Shown in pieces: positions 16,772-26,389 of a stretch of 64,000 nucleotides of DNA. The stretch is from Bacillus sp. V59.32b (GTDB lineage Bacteria; Bacillota; Bacilli; Bacillales; DSM-1321): assembly GCF_003429085.1 (NCBI RefSeq), contig NZ_QVTC01000049.1, forward strand, positions 26,059 through 90,058. The letters run 5' to 3'. Under the pieces are notes generated by a model. The model was not told the DNA's origin. It did no database searches and worked only from the letters and a program-made list of their open reading frames with translations. The translations under genes were made by a program, and so were the position numbers. Position 1 is the stretch's first letter; each line of letters starts with the position of its first letter.

Positions 16772-18202
16772 CTAAAAATCAGTTATCACTTTACATAGCT
16801 TTTGCAGTCCGATTTTTAAATCATGGTCACTCAACAGGGAGTAACTGATGCGCAAATATTGCTGCTTAGATTCCGTGGCAAAACAAGCTGAGCCAGGCAA
16901 AAAGGAGACATCCGCTTCTTTTGCCTTGTTGAGCAGTGCATGTGGATCGATTGAATCCGGGAGTGAACACCATAGATTGAAGCCGCCATCTGGCACTTGA
17001 AACGAAAATGTCCCATTTAAACAAGATAATATCTCTACAGCAGTATCCCGCCGAATTTGCAAAGCGGTCCGAAGCTTCTCCATATGGTTTTTCATTCTTT
17101 CTGTCCGCAAAAAGGGCAGAATCGCTTTTTGGGTTATAAGCGGGCTGCCGATATCCATGAAAGCCTTCACCGCGTACAGCCAATCAAAAACAGGCCCGTC
17201 CGCGAGCATGGCTGCGATGCGGACTCCCGGTGCCAGTGTTTTGCTGAAGCCTTTCAAATGAATGACATGGCCATCTTTGTCAAAGTGTTTAATCGGCTTT
17301 GGTGGAACAAGCTGATCGAAATAAATATCGCCAAAGGAATCATCTTCTATAATGAAAAAGTTATAAAGCTCTGCCAATTCTACATGCTCTCGCCGTCTTT
17401 GTTCACTCATCAATGTACCGGTCGGGTTATGGAAGGATGGGTTGACGTATAGGAGGACCGGTTTCTTTTTTTGGCAGACATCCTCAAGTAAATCAGCCCG
17501 GATTCCTTGTTCATCAAGTTCAATGGAAATCAGGTTTATCCCTTTATTGACAAACACATCAATCGCTGCCCCGTAGCAAGGGCTTTCGACTATGACCGTA
17601 TCACCAGGTTTTAATAAGGTCTGGGCGATCAGGTCAATTCCCTGTTGAACACCGCTGGTAATCAATAATTGAGAAGGGGCGGCAGTCAACCCTTGATGGT
17701 CATTTAGGTATTTTGCTATTTCAATGCGGAGCTCCGCGTCCCCTTGAACCGGGCCATATGTAGCCAGGACCATTCGGTTTTTGTCGAGGATTTTCTGCAT
17801 TTCATCCGCCAGGAATTGAGTAGGCAGCAGCCGCGGGTAAACGACGGCCTGGGAGAAATCATAATATTTCTTTTGCCGGTTGATCACATATTGTGACCTC
17901 ACGACGTTAACGGCTAATGAGCGCTGCCAGTCGAATGGATCATGTATTTGAGGGGAGACCCGTTTTTCTCCTCTTATATACACTCCTTTTCCTTGCTGGA
18001 TGAAGACGTATCCTTTTTTCTCGAGCCATTTATATGCTTTTCGGACAGTTAGCATACTGACGTGTAACTCTTCTGCCATCTCTCGCAATGAAGGCAGCTG
18101 TTCGCTGTCGGCTAACAGCCCGTTCTGGATGCGCTGCACAATCTGGTCACTGATTTGTTGAAAGAATGGGGTATTGGATTCCTTATGAAGGATGAATTTC
18201 AT
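16772..18202 (-). CDS. MocR-type (GntR-aminotransferase) transcription regulator
   Basis: A 476-residue fusion. Residues 1-75 are a GntR winged helix (PFFQQISDQIVQRIQNGLL, then LPSLREMAEELHVSMLTVRKAYKWLEKKGYV), and about 110-476 are a fold type I aminotransferase domain with LITSGVQQGIDLIAQ, PCYGAAIDVF, YVNPSFHNPTG and the PLP-lysine motif HLKGFSKTLAPGVR. Such MocR/PdxR/GabR proteins sense PLP or an amino compound and usually control a divergent neighbour. Here the divergent gene is an EamA transporter, and the shared intergenic region holds two direct repeats at 18418 and 18438 that fit MocR operators. ATG at 18202 precedes KFILHKES. The effector and exported compound are unknown. Confidence 0.88.
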   Translation of the reverse strand: MKFILHKESNTPFFQQISDQIVQRIQNGLLADSEQLPSLREMAEELHVSMLTVRKAYKWLEKKGYVFIQQGKGVYIRGEKRVSPQIHDPFDWQRSLAVNVVRSQYVINRQKKYYDFSQAVVYPRLLPTQFLADEMQKILDKNRMVLATYGPVQGDAELRIEIAKYLNDHQGLTAAPSQLLITSGVQQGIDLIAQTLLKPGDTVIVESPCYGAAIDVFVNKGINLISIELDEQGIRADLLEDVCQKKKPVLLYVNPSFHNPTGTLMSEQRRREHVELAELYNFFIIEDDSFGDIYFDQLVPPKPIKHFDKDGHVIHLKGFSKTLAPGVRIAAMLADGPVFDWLYAVKAFMDIGSPLITQKAILPFLRTERMKNHMEKLRTALQIRRDTAVEILSCLNGTFSFQVPDGGFNLWCSLPDSIDPHALLNKAKEADVSFLPGSACFATESKQQYLRISYSLLSDHDLKIGLQKLCKVITDF

Positions 18203-18262
18203 GATTTCACCTAAGTTTCTTTTTATTTAATTTTCACTGTCGGCAGGGAGTGTAGTCTGGCC

Positions 18263-18346
18263 ATTTAAACGAAAAAAATGATGATTTACATGAAAAGACA
18301 CGGGATTCAAACGAAAACTCCAGCGATTTAAACGAAAGCCCCAAGT
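18263..18346. repeat. Array B: four degenerate 21-bp units (core ATTTAAACGAAA)
   Basis: Cores begin at 18263, 18284, 18305 and 18326, a constant 21-bp step: ATTTAAACGAAA, ATTTACATGAAA, ATTCAAACGAAA, ATTTAAACGAAA. The bases between cores are not conserved. It lies between mocR and the eamA promoter. The core is the reverse complement of the core of array C at 45511. Confidence 0.8.
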
Positions 18347-18417
18347 TCCTTCCATAGAGAGAGCTTTATTTAAAGTTAATAGAAAAATATCTTATAAGCA
18401 ATGAAAATTTCATTCTG

Positions 18418-18463
18418 CTGTTATATACGGTGATGTACTGTTATACACTGTTTCCTCTATACT
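18418..18463 (+). promoter_or_regulatory. Candidate MocR operator and eamA promoter
   Basis: Two direct repeats, CTGTTATATACGGTG at 18418 and CTGTTATACACTGTT at 18438, begin exactly 20 bp apart, about two helical turns. A -10 box TATACT lies at 18458-18463, and at the -35 place there is no match to TTGACA, which fits a promoter needing an activator. MocR proteins typically bind such paired direct repeats. The eamA start is 30 bases further. Confidence 0.6.
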
Positions 18464-18492
18464 TTTTTCATTAGATAAGAGGGGGGAAGCAA

Positions 18493-19410
18493 ATGATCAT
18501 TTTCAATTATATTCTCGTTTGCATCATTTTCGGCACAACATTTTTAACGATTAAAATAGGGATTGAGGCAGGAACACCGCCGCTTTTTTCCGCAGGAATC
18601 CGCTTCTTTACCGCGGGCGTTCTTGTCATGATTTATTTTAGTTTCAAGCGTAAACTCAACAAGTCTTTGCTTTTATCGAAACGAATCATGTATGCCGGAT
18701 TTTGTCTTACCTTCATGACCTTTGCAACTTTATATTGGGCAGAACAGCATATCACCTCCGGATTGGCAGCCGTTCTTTCGGCTACCGGACCGATGATGAT
18801 TGTATTGCTTCAAGCAAGGGGGAACAAGGCAGGTATAAAGCGGGAACAATTTCTCGCGCTGATGCTTGCGCTCGGAGGAGTGGCTTGCATTTCATTACCC
18901 GGCATGCAGCAACACATCTCTTCTCTATGGGTGATTGCTTGTTTAATCATCCTTGCTGGAGAAGTATTTTACGGAATGGGTTCGATCAAGTCTAAAGAGA
19001 TTCTCACGGATATGCCTGAAATATCGCCGTTTTTAATGAATGGCATTCAGATGTGTTACGGAGGATTGTTTCTGCTAATTGCTTCCGTGTTTTTGGAGCA
19101 GCCGGAATTGTCTGTGTTAACTTCATGGAGTGTACAGTGGCCGCTTCTTTATTTGATTTTTGTCGGTTCTATCGGCGGACATGGCTTGTACTACTGGCTG
19201 TTATCTAAAACGAATCCGGTGTTTCCGTCCACCTGGCTCTATGTATCGCCGTTAATTGCCATCATTGCGGGGTATTTCTTCCTGAGTGAAGCTGTGCAAC
19301 CTATTATGGGGATCGGCGCTTTAATGATCCTGACAGGCGTATTTTTGGCAAACCGCTCCATGCTGGAATTGTATTGGAGACAAGGGAAACTGTTGAAAAA
19401 GGCCGGATAA
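18493..19410 (+). CDS. EamA/DMT-family transporter
   Basis: A 305-residue membrane protein with ten hydrophobic segments in two repeated halves, the plan of EamA (DUF6) drug/metabolite transporters. Residues such as GTTFLTIKIGIEAGTPPLFSAGIRF and YWAEQHITSGLAAVLSATGPMMIVLLQ in the first half and YYWLLSKTNPVFPSTWLYVSPLIAIIAGYFFL in the second mark the family. It probably exports an amino-acid-like or other small compound. ATG at 18493 is preceded by GAGGGGGGAAG. The divergent MocR regulator and the direct repeats between them suggest it is switched on by that regulator; divergent MocR-EamA pairs are common. A stem-loop follows its stop. Confidence 0.85.
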   Translation: MIIFNYILVCIIFGTTFLTIKIGIEAGTPPLFSAGIRFFTAGVLVMIYFSFKRKLNKSLLLSKRIMYAGFCLTFMTFATLYWAEQHITSGLAAVLSATGPMMIVLLQARGNKAGIKREQFLALMLALGGVACISLPGMQQHISSLWVIACLIILAGEVFYGMGSIKSKEILTDMPEISPFLMNGIQMCYGGLFLLIASVFLEQPELSVLTSWSVQWPLLYLIFVGSIGGHGLYYWLLSKTNPVFPSTWLYVSPLIAIIAGYFFLSEAVQPIMGIGALMILTGVFLANRSMLELYWRQGKLLKKAG

Positions 19411-19415
19411 GCAAT

Positions 19416-19444
19416 GGGCACCATCCGTGTATTGGATGGTGCCC
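19416..19444. terminator. Stem-loop between convergent eamA and pepT
   Basis: GGGCACCATCC and GGATGGTGCCC form a perfect 11-bp stem with a seven-base loop. There is no long T-run on either side, so it may end transcripts weakly in both directions. Confidence 0.6.
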
Positions 19445-19454
19445 TCAAGCTATC

Positions 19455-20687
19455 CTAACTTTTTTGCTCATATAACTTTGCAATCTCAATCACAACATTA
19501 GTCGCTTTAACCATGTTATCGACGGAAATATACTCGAATTTGCCGTGATAATTTTCTCCGCCTGTGAAGATATTCGGTGTCGGCAGTCCCATGTAGGATA
19601 ACTGCGAGCCGTCCGTTCCACCCCTTATCGGTTTGATAACAGGCTCGATGTCCAAGTTCTTCATTGCTTCATAAGCAATGTCGACGATTTCCTTTACTGG
19701 TTCGATTTTTTCTCCCATGTTGTAATATTGATCTTTCAGGTCCAAGAGGATTCGTTCTTCCCCGTGAATTTCTTTTAGCTCATTCACGATTTTTTCGAAA
19801 TTTGTTTTTCTGGACTGGAATCCTTCTTTGTCAAAATCCCTGATAATATAATGAAGCTTCGTTTGTTCAACGTCTCCGTTTATCGAAAGAAGATGGTAAA
19901 AGCCTTCATACCCTTCTGTTAATTCCGGTGCTTCCCGGGCAGGCAGCTTTGCGTTCAATTCCATTGCAATTTTCGCGGAATTCACCATCTTCCCTTTGGC
20001 AGATCCGGGATGGACATTGGTACCTTTAATCGTGACTTTAGCAGCCGCTGCGTTAAAGCTCTCATACTCTAATTCGCCGAGCGGTCCGCCATCGACTGTA
20101 TAGGCGAACTTCGCATTGAATTTGGCAACATCAAATTTATGCGGCCCTCTTCCAATCTCTTCATCAGGTGTAAAAGCAACCCGGATCTGTCCATGCTTGA
20201 TTTCCGGATGCTTAATCAGATAATCCATCGCGGTCATGATTTCGGCAATGCCGGCTTTGTTGTCTGCCCCGAGAAGAGTTGTGCCGTCTGTTGTTATTAA
20301 CGTGTGGCCTTTATAATGGGGCAATTCCGGGAAGTCCTTTGTTGATAGGATGATTTGTAAAGATTCATTTAATGTAATGTCGTTCCCATCAAAATTTTCG
20401 ACGATTTGCGGTTTAACGTTGGCGCCGGTGAAATCTGTCGCTGTATCCACATGGGCCAAAAAGCCAATCGTTGGCACCTCTTTTTCCGTATTCGAAGGAA
20501 GGGAAGCCATGACGTATCCATTTTCATCGATCGTTACCTCACTCATGCCGATTGCCTTCAACTCGTCGACCAGCATATTCGCTAACGTCAGTTGACCGGG
20601 CGTGGAAGGGCATGTGTCATTATTTTCGTTTGATTGCGTGTCCACTTTTACATAGGCAATAAATCTGTCAATGATTTCATTTCTCAA
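19455..20687 (-). CDS. pepT: Peptidase T (tripeptide aminopeptidase)
   Basis: A 410-residue zinc aminopeptidase of family M20B that removes N-terminal residues from tripeptides in the cytosol. The metal and catalytic motifs are in place: [11 protein letters not shown] (His79, Asp81), [13 protein letters not shown], the [15 protein letters not shown] glutamate pair, the dimerisation region [18 protein letters not shown], and the final [19 protein letters not shown]is. Length is the same as in known PepT enzymes (about 410). It reads towards the shared stem-loop with eamA. The sequence around the start ([20 protein letters not shown]) is the normal N-terminus, with ATG at 20687 behind a GGGAG-type RBS. 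Confidence 0.93.
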   Translation of the reverse strand: MRNEIIDRFIAYVKVDTQSNENNDTCPSTPGQLTLANMLVDELKAIGMSEVTIDENGYVMASLPSNTEKEVPTIGFLAHVDTATDFTGANVKPQIVENFDGNDITLNESLQIILSTKDFPELPHYKGHTLITTDGTTLLGADNKAGIAEIMTAMDYLIKHPEIKHGQIRVAFTPDEEIGRGPHKFDVAKFNAKFAYTVDGGPLGELEYESFNAAAAKVTIKGTNVHPGSAKGKMVNSAKIAMELNAKLPAREAPELTEGYEGFYHLLSINGDVEQTKLHYIIRDFDKEGFQSRKTNFEKIVNELKEIHGEERILLDLKDQYYNMGEKIEPVKEIVDIAYEAMKNLDIEPVIKPIRGGTDGSQLSYMGLPTPNIFTGGENYHGKFEYISVDNMVKATNVVIEIAKLYEQKS

Positions 20688-20740
20688 CTTATTTTCAACT
20701 CCCTAAAGATTATATTCCCATATTATCACAATAAACAAAC

Positions 20741-20766
20741 GGCCATACACGATGAAGTGTATGGCC
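20741..20766 (-). terminator. Terminator after queT
   Basis: On the minus strand GGCCATACAC pairs with GTGTATGGCC and is followed by GTTTGTTTATT. Confidence 0.75.
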
Positions 20767-20795
20767 TTCAGGGAAAATCGATGTTGCCCGATCAC

Positions 20796-21281
20796 CTATA
20801 TTAGTTTCTGAAAGTTCACCCGTTTGTTTATCGCATAGATAATTGGCGCTCCGACTAGCAAGACGGCGAATTCGCCTGCGGCTGTTGTTAGCCATGTTAG
20901 TAAGAAAGGGAAACCAAGCGCCAAATGGAGTTCCCAAGCAATCATAAACATCGTGAATGTGAAAACCACGGTATTAATCATCATTCTGGCCCAGATGTTC
21001 TTTACGTAGCGCATTGCCCCAATGGTTATTAATAAAGCAATCAAGGATTGGGCAGTGCCAAAAACAATATCGTAGGCAACCATTGGTGAAAAGAATAAAT
21101 TGCTTAAAAAGACACCTAGGACGATTCCATAAATATACTTTTTATTGAACACGATCAGATGGTTAAACATTTCCGAAATACGGAATTGCAATTGACCGAA
21201 TCCCAATGGGGCAATCGTTGCCGTAACGGCAATATACAAGGCAGCCAAGATTCCGTTGGCTACAATGGTTTTAATATTCAT
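20796..21281 (-). CDS. queT: QueT family queuosine-precursor transporter
   Basis: A 161-residue membrane protein with five or so membrane segments, the S component of an energy-coupling factor transporter for queuosine precursors such as preQ1. The family pattern AALYIAVTATIAPLGFGQLQFRISEMFNHLIVF, with the conserved Q-x-R-x-S-E, is clear, as is SNLFFSPMVAYDIVFGTAQSL. ATG at 21281 lies nine bases after AGGGAG. That ribosome binding site is the 3' part of a preQ1-I riboswitch, which supports the transported substrate. QueT would use the common EcfA/EcfT module encoded elsewhere. Confidence 0.9.
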   Translation of the reverse strand: MNIKTIVANGILAALYIAVTATIAPLGFGQLQFRISEMFNHLIVFNKKYIYGIVLGVFLSNLFFSPMVAYDIVFGTAQSLIALLITIGAMRYVKNIWARMMINTVVFTFTMFMIAWELHLALGFPFLLTWLTTAAGEFAVLLVGAPIIYAINKRVNFQKLI

Positions 21282-21293
21282 CTAGTTTCTCTC

Positions 21294-21331
21294 CCTAGTT
21301 TTTTTTCGTGGGATGGTTTCGAACCACGCTC
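21294..21331 (-). promoter_or_regulatory. preQ1 class I riboswitch controlling queT
   Basis: On the minus strand: CGTGG (P1), TTCGAAACCAT (loop 1 with the conserved TTC), CCCACG (P1'), then AAAAAAAACTAGGGAG. This matches the small preQ1-I aptamer plan: a short P1 hairpin followed by an A-rich tail ending in ACTA that folds back into the loop to make a pseudoknot. The tail runs straight into AGGGAG, the queT ribosome binding site, so ligand binding should hide it and stop translation. A second hairpin (CTTCGAG/CTCGAGCG) lies just 5' of the aptamer. Confidence 0.82.
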
Positions 21332-21556
21332 GAGATTGCACTCGAAGGACAATTTTATAGCATAGAGGATCTGTTAGTCAAACATCAAATACTGACAAAA
21401 CCATTCTATTTTCCTGGGCATCAAATCCTATAAATCAAGATATCTAGCAGAAATAGAATATATTAACTAGTCTATAATGGTCATATATTCCCTAGTCCAA
21501 AAATTCTAAATATTATAAATTTACTATGTATCTATGAAACCATGAGGAGGAATTCT

Positions 21557-22957
21557 ATGAAAAAACGAATTATTCCAGTAGCTTTGGCCAGTGCCTTATT
21601 ATTTGGTGCTGTTGGTGCACCCGCAGCACTAGCAAAGCCTGCTGAATCAGCATCGTACAAACTTCCGGTCAAGGTGAGTGACCATTTAGTCACGAAAATG
21701 ATCAATGTAAATAATATCTATAATACAATTGCTGATCTATCAAAAACACCAAGGGTTGCCGGTACGGAATCCGAATACAAAGCTGTCCAATATATTAAGA
21801 AAAAATTTGAATCATATGGATTTAAAACCGAGATTCAGGAATTCAAATACATTGGATACACTCCTCCTACAAATATTGAACTATCGGTTGACGGTTACGA
21901 TGGAACTCTTGCTCCCAAACCGTTCACTTTTACGGTCAATGGGGATGTCACCGGTGAACTCGTCCTTGCCGGAAAAGGTAAAAAGGATGAGCTTCAAAAT
22001 GCGGATCTAACCGGAAAAATTGCCCTGATCCAGCGCGGGGAAATCACTTTTGCCGAGAAGGTGCTGAATGCGGCAGAAAAAGGTGCGTCCGGTGTTATCA
22101 TTTATAATAATGCCGATGGAGATCTAAATGGTACACTTGGCGAGGCTAACGATAAGTATGTGCCTGCGGTTGGATTAACGAAGGCTGAAGGGGAAGCCCT
22201 AGCGGCGAAAGTAAGCGCCGATGCTCCAGTCACAGCCCACCTCAAGGTTGAAGGTGCTGTAACCGGGGAAAATACATCCCATAATGTCATCGCGACAAAG
22301 AAGCCAACTTCTAAAAAGAAAGCGAATAATGAAATTATCGTCCTCGGAGCTCACCATGACTCGGTTTCAGGCGCACCAGGAGCCAATGATGATGCTTCAG
22401 GAACAGCAATGACTTTGGAGCTTTCACGAGTCCTTAAAAAATTACCGACAGATACAGAAATCCGCTTCATTACATTTGGTGCAGAAGAAGTGGGTCTCGT
22501 TGGTTCAAGTCATTATGTGGAGAACCTTTCTGAAGATGAAAAGAGCCGGATTATCGCCAACTTTAACCTAGATATGGTAGGAAGCAGAGATGCTGGCGAC
22601 CTAATCTTGATGACAAATGATGGACAACCTAACCTTGTCACTGAACTTGCTCAGGCTTCAAGTACAAGACTAAACGGAGCACCGACCCCATATGCGCAAG
22701 GCGGACGAAGTGACCATGTTCCATTTGCCGAAGCTGGAATACCGGCAGCCTTATTCATTCATAATCCGTCTGAGCCATGGTATCATACTCCGGATGACTC
22801 ACTTGACAAGATAAGTAAGGAAAAGCTGCAAGACGTCGCTGAGATTGTCGGCGCTGCCATTTATGACCGTGCCCGAATCGACGTTCAGTGGCCAAAAGTC
22901 AAACATGGCAAGAAATACAAAACACCACATTTATATCACGAACAGGATATCAAATAA
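21557..22957 (+). CDS. Secreted M28 aminopeptidase with PA domain
   Basis: A 466-residue secreted zinc peptidase. Residues 1-26 are a Sec signal peptide ending ALA. A PA insertion domain occupies about 125-235 (DLTGKIALIQRGEITFAEKVLNAAEKGASGVIIYNN). The M28 catalytic core follows with all five zinc and catalytic motifs: GAHHDSV, GANDDASGTA, FGAEEVGLVGS, NLDMVGS and YHTPDDSLDK. It resembles Bacillus YwaD and Streptomyces-type leucine aminopeptidases, which trim N-terminal residues from extracellular peptides. ATG at 21557 sits behind GAGGAGG; an in-frame ATG 15 bases upstream lies within that site. It stands alone with its own terminator at 22969. Confidence 0.9.
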   Translation: MKKRIIPVALASALLFGAVGAPAALAKPAESASYKLPVKVSDHLVTKMINVNNIYNTIADLSKTPRVAGTESEYKAVQYIKKKFESYGFKTEIQEFKYIGYTPPTNIELSVDGYDGTLAPKPFTFTVNGDVTGELVLAGKGKKDELQNADLTGKIALIQRGEITFAEKVLNAAEKGASGVIIYNNADGDLNGTLGEANDKYVPAVGLTKAEGEALAAKVSADAPVTAHLKVEGAVTGENTSHNVIATKKPTSKKKANNEIIVLGAHHDSVSGAPGANDDASGTAMTLELSRVLKKLPTDTEIRFITFGAEEVGLVGSSHYVENLSEDEKSRIIANFNLDMVGSRDAGDLILMTNDGQPNLVTELAQASSTRLNGAPTPYAQGGRSDHVPFAEAGIPAALFIHNPSEPWYHTPDDSLDKISKEKLQDVAEIVGAAIYDRARIDVQWPKVKHGKKYKTPHLYHEQDIK

Positions 22958-22968
22958 GATTATCACTT

Positions 22969-23025
22969 TAAAAGGGCCAGTTTTCTCCGCGTGAAAGCGG
23001 GGGAGAGCACCGGCCCTTTTTTATT
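22969..23025 (+). terminator. Terminator after the M28 peptidase
   Basis: AAAAGGGCC pairs with GGCCCTTTT around an inner hairpin and leads into TTTTATTT. Confidence 0.85.
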
Positions 23026-23160
23026 TAAGTTAAAGTATACCTTTTTTAAATTTGATAGATGTCTAGTTGTTACGTTCAGGACTTACTAGTGCCAGCGAAG
23101 ACATAAGGATATGGTTCTTAGTCGACCTGGACTTGCCAGAAAGGGATGGGGCCTTTAGTA

Positions 23161-23240
23161 AAACTTGGGATTTACAATCCAAACTTAGAATTTATTAGCC
23201 AAACTCGGCATTTATTATCCAAGACCCAGAATTAAGTTTG
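23161..23240. repeat. Array E: 20-bp units (core AAACTYRGNATTTAYNA)
   Basis: Units begin at 23161, 23181, 23201 and, more degenerate, 23221; each is exactly 20 bases and the first three read AAACTTGGGATTTACAATCC, then versions with TTAGAATTTATTAG and TCGGCATTTATTAT. The array lies between convergent genes (M28 peptidase and a dehydrogenase). The rest of the 23026-23301 gap shows nothing I can name. Confidence 0.8.
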
Positions 23241-23301
23241 CAACCGGACAGGGCAGTTTTATTCGACGTTCCATATTTGCAAGATGCTTTTGCTTTTCTT
23301 G

Positions 23302-24210
23302 TTAAGAACTTACCATTTCACCGCCATTCGGATGCAGGATTTGCCCGGACATATAGCTGGAATCATCAGAAGCAAGGAATACAAAGCTTGTCGCAACTTC
23401 AAAAGGTTGGCCGGCCCGTTTCATTGGTACTTCGGGAGTATAGGTGCCGAATGTTTTGACTTGTGCTGCTGGAAAGGATGAAGGAATGAGAGGGGTCCAA
23501 ATCGGTCCGGGCGCAACACCATTTACCCGGATTCCTTTTTCTATTAGAGAAAGTGAAAGGGAGCGAGTGAATGTTAAAATAGCACCCTTCGTAGAGGAAT
23601 AATCGATCAATTGTTTATTTCCTTCATACGCGGTTACGGAAGTTGTGTTAATAATGGTACTCCCGTTTTTCAAATAAGGCAGGACCGCTTTTGTCATGAA
23701 GAAAAAAGCATAGATATTCGTGCGGAAAGTGCGGTCTAACTGTTCGGCTGTAATATCCATTATGCTTTTTTGGACATATTGCACGGCATGGTTATTCACA
23801 AGGATATCAATTTTGCCAAAGCAATGAATCGATTGTTTTACCACTTCATGCGACATCGCTTCTTGTTGAAGATCCCCGGGAATAAGCAGACAACGTCTTC
23901 CGAACTGCTCTATTCTATTTCTCGTTTCTTCCGCATCTTCATGTTCGTATAAGTAAGCAATGGCAACATCTGCGCCTTCCTTCGCAAATGCGTAGGCGAC
24001 AGCCCTGCCAATGCCGCTATCTCCTCCTGTGATAATGGCCACTTTGTTCTTTAGTTTGCCGCTCCCTGTATAATTAGGATTTTCGGAAATAGGTCTTGGC
24101 ACCATCACATGTTCGAGTCCAGGATGTTGGTTTTGATGCTGCGGCGGAAAAGCAATCGGGATGTCCTTGCACTTTGTTTCTTTTCCAATATATTTATAGA
24201 CTGGATACAT
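23302..24210 (-). CDS. Short-chain dehydrogenase, general-stress type
   Basis: A 302-residue NAD(P)-binding dehydrogenase of the YhdF/YhxC type and a close paralogue of the C-terminal part of the protein at 10656. It has [40 protein letters not shown] (cofactor loop), the NNHA motif, and the Ser-Tyr-Lys active site (TTSVTAYEGNKQLIDYSSTKGA). It lacks the Met/His extension. The substrate is unknown; relatives are labelled glucose 1-dehydrogenase-like and belong to stress regulons. The start chosen is ATG at 24210 (MYPVYKYIGKETK), because AAAGG lies 10 bases upstream; GTG at 24219 overlaps that site. Confidence 0.87.
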   Translation of the reverse strand: MYPVYKYIGKETKCKDIPIAFPPQHQNQHPGLEHVMVPRPISENPNYTGSGKLKNKVAIITGGDSGIGRAVAYAFAKEGADVAIAYLYEHEDAEETRNRIEQFGRRCLLIPGDLQQEAMSHEVVKQSIHCFGKIDILVNNHAVQYVQKSIMDITAEQLDRTFRTNIYAFFFMTKAVLPYLKNGSTIINTTSVTAYEGNKQLIDYSSTKGAILTFTRSLSLSLIEKGIRVNGVAPGPIWTPLIPSSFPAAQVKTFGTYTPEVPMKRAGQPFEVATSFVFLASDDSSYMSGQILHPNGGEMVSS

Positions 24211-25041
24211 ATGCAACACACCTTTCTAACTGAGATACTGAAAAAACGAATGCATAAAGGCCACAATAATAAATTATATTTTCAGTTAAAAGATAAATAC
24301 CATGGGGATGTTGTTAAGTTTATAATGAAAGGAAAATAAGGATAAAGGTGGAAGCGATCAGTGAAAAAAATTCATTACGGTTGGATGATTCTGGTGGTCA
24401 CTTTTTTTTCGATTATTGTAGCCGGGATTATCCATTCCTCTTCAGGCGTGTTTCTTGTCCCATTTGAAGAGGAATTCGGATGGGACCGCGCGTTTATTTC
24501 CTTGTCGTTCGCCATCAGTCTCGTAATCTATGGCTTCTCGGGTCCCTTTGTGGCGGCACTGCTGGAAAACGTTGGGGTTAAGAAAATCATGGTGTTGGCC
24601 ATGTCCATATTATGGGTCGGCATTGGGCTAACCTTTTTCATGGCATATTCCTGGCAACTTATCCTCATATGGGGATTCATTTTCGGCATAGGTTCAAGCG
24701 TGTTTTTGACTGTGCTTAGCACGTATGTAGCGAACCACTGGTTTGAAAAACGCAGAGGATTGATATTGGGAATTCTAACGGCCAGCACCGCTACAGGACA
24801 GCTTATATTACTCCCGGTTTTAGCAGTGATTGTCGAGAGTTTTTCCTGGAAATGGGCAATGGAGCTTATTTTTTTCTTAAGCGCAGTCATGATTCCATTG
24901 ATTCTCATTTTTATGAAAAACTCTCCGCAAGAGGTTGGGTTAGCGCGTTACGGCCAAATAGGGGAAGACCATGAAGAAGCCATTCTTGAAAAAAAGAACC
25001 CGGTTCGCTTGGCGTTTGGAATCCTTAAAGAGGCGGTCCGA

Positions 25042-25192
25042 TTGACACTCCCACAGCTGAAGCTGTGGGATTCCTTCTTCCCACATGCCGTAAGTCGCCA
25101 TATCTCTCGATAGGGTTTCTTGCCATGAGTTTTCCTATGTCGTTTGAACCTTTGGCTCAAAAAAGACTGCGGTGTTACTTACTTGCTGTCCA
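25042..25192 (-). ncRNA. Predicted omega (right-end) RNA of TnpB
   Basis: The stretch from the tnpB stop to the right end should form the scaffold of the guide RNA that TnpB nucleases use. The terminal hairpin TCCCACAGCT/AGCTGTGGGA (25049-25070) is the conserved last stem. The guide would be the bases just outside the element, the complement of 25041 downward, which lie in the MFS gene. Upstream limit is not known; such RNAs often begin inside tnpB. Confidence 0.6.
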
Positions 25193-26389
25193 TTAGGCTA
25201 TCCCCGCTTGTCCAGCGGTTAGGAGTCGTCCCCCTTCTTTCAGAATGTTCTTGGCTGCGTTGTGATCTCGATCATGATGAGCCCCACATTCACATGTCCA
25301 TTCTCTAATCGAAAGGTTTTTAACGGCCTTGTTTTTCTTTTCACAACTGGAACAAAGTTGCGAACTAGGAAAATGGGAACCTACTACCACTAGATGTTTC
25401 CCGTACCATTTACACTTGTATGCTAGCATTCTACGGAACTCAGACCAGGACACTTCTGAAATGGCTTTTGCTAACTTCCTGTTTTTTAACATATTTTTCA
25501 CACGCAAATCTTCAATCGCGATCACTTGGTTTTCGCGAACCAGCGAAGAAGAGAGTTTGTGCAAAAAATCTTGTCGGGCATTCATGATGTCTTCGTGGAT
25601 TTTTGCCACTTTCCGTTTTTGTTTATGCCAATTGGAACTGCCCACTTTCCTTCTGGAGAGAATCCGCTGGGCTTTTACCAGTTTTTCTTCCAGTGAACGA
25701 AACCATTTAGGATTAGAGATTGTGGTCCCATCCGAAAATGTGGCAAATTCTTTCAGACCAACATCTATACCGATTTTAAACATGGAAGTTTGTATCATTT
25801 CTATTTTTTGTTCGGTTAGAATAGATACAAAGTATTTGCCTGTAGCCGACCTTCGAACCGTGGCAGAAAGGATTTTTCCTCTCACTTCACGGGACTTCGC
25901 AACCTTCACCCATCCCATTTTCGGCAAAAGGAGAAAATCCTTATTTCCCATGCGTTCCATACGAACGCTTCCTACGCCTTTGTTATAGTTGCATTTCGCT
26001 TTATAGGATTGAATGTTGTTCTTTTTGCTTTTAAAACGGGGTTTTCCTTTTGATTTATGATAAAATGCTTTGAATGCTTTCCCTAAGTCTTGAAGCGTGC
26101 TTTGAAGAGCAGTGGAATCCACTTCGTTTAACCATTGCATTTCTTTCTTCATGGAGGTTAGTTCCTTTTGAGCGTTCGAAGCATTAAAAAATTCCGATTT
26201 CCATCTATTCTCGGTCAGCTGTCCGTTTTGAACCATCTCGTGTACGATATACCAATAAACGACCTTTTTATCTTGTTTGGCTAAAGCTTGATTAAACACA
26301 AAACGACAACACCCGATGGTTTTATGAATCAAAGTGGCTTGTTTATCCGTTGGATACAACCGAAATTTATAAGCTTTATGAATGTTCAT
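25193..26389 (-). CDS. tnpB: RNA-guided endonuclease TnpB
   Basis: A 398-residue TnpB, the transposon-encoded ancestor of Cas12 nucleases. The N-terminus ([16 protein letters not shown]) and the split RuvC domain are complete: Asp209 in [12 protein letters not shown], Glu293 in [11 protein letters not shown] and Asp375 in [12 protein letters not shown]. The zinc finger has CSSC (346, 349) and CEC (366, 368). All catalytic residues being present suggests an active nuclease. In such systems TnpB with its omega RNA cuts the donor site after excision and so helps keep the element. The start is ATG at 26389 behind GGGAGG; seven further in-frame codons upstream begin with TTG before that site. Confidence 0.92.
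   Translation of the reverse strand: MNIHKAYKFRLYPTDKQATLIHKTIGCCRFVFNQALAKQDKKVVYWYIVHEMVQNGQLTENRWKSEFFNASNAQKELTSMKKEMQWLNEVDSTALQSTLQDLGKAFKAFYHKSKGKPRFKSKKNNIQSYKAKCNYNKGVGSVRMERMGNKDFLLLPKMGWVKVAKSREVRGKILSATVRRSATGKYFVSILTEQKIEMIQTSMFKIGIDVGLKEFATFSDGTTISNPKWFRSLEEKLVKAQRILSRRKVGSSNWHKQKRKVAKIHEDIMNARQDFLHKLSSSLVRENQVIAIEDLRVKNMLKNRKLAKAISEVSWSEFRRMLAYKCKWYGKHLVVVGSHFPSSQLCSSCEKKNKAVKNLSIREWTCECGAHHDRDHNAAKNILKEGGRLLTAGQAGIA

Noticed and set aside
25329..25988. A 219-codon frame on the plus strand inside the TnpB element
   Set aside because: Antisense to the catalytic part of tnpB, without an RBS.
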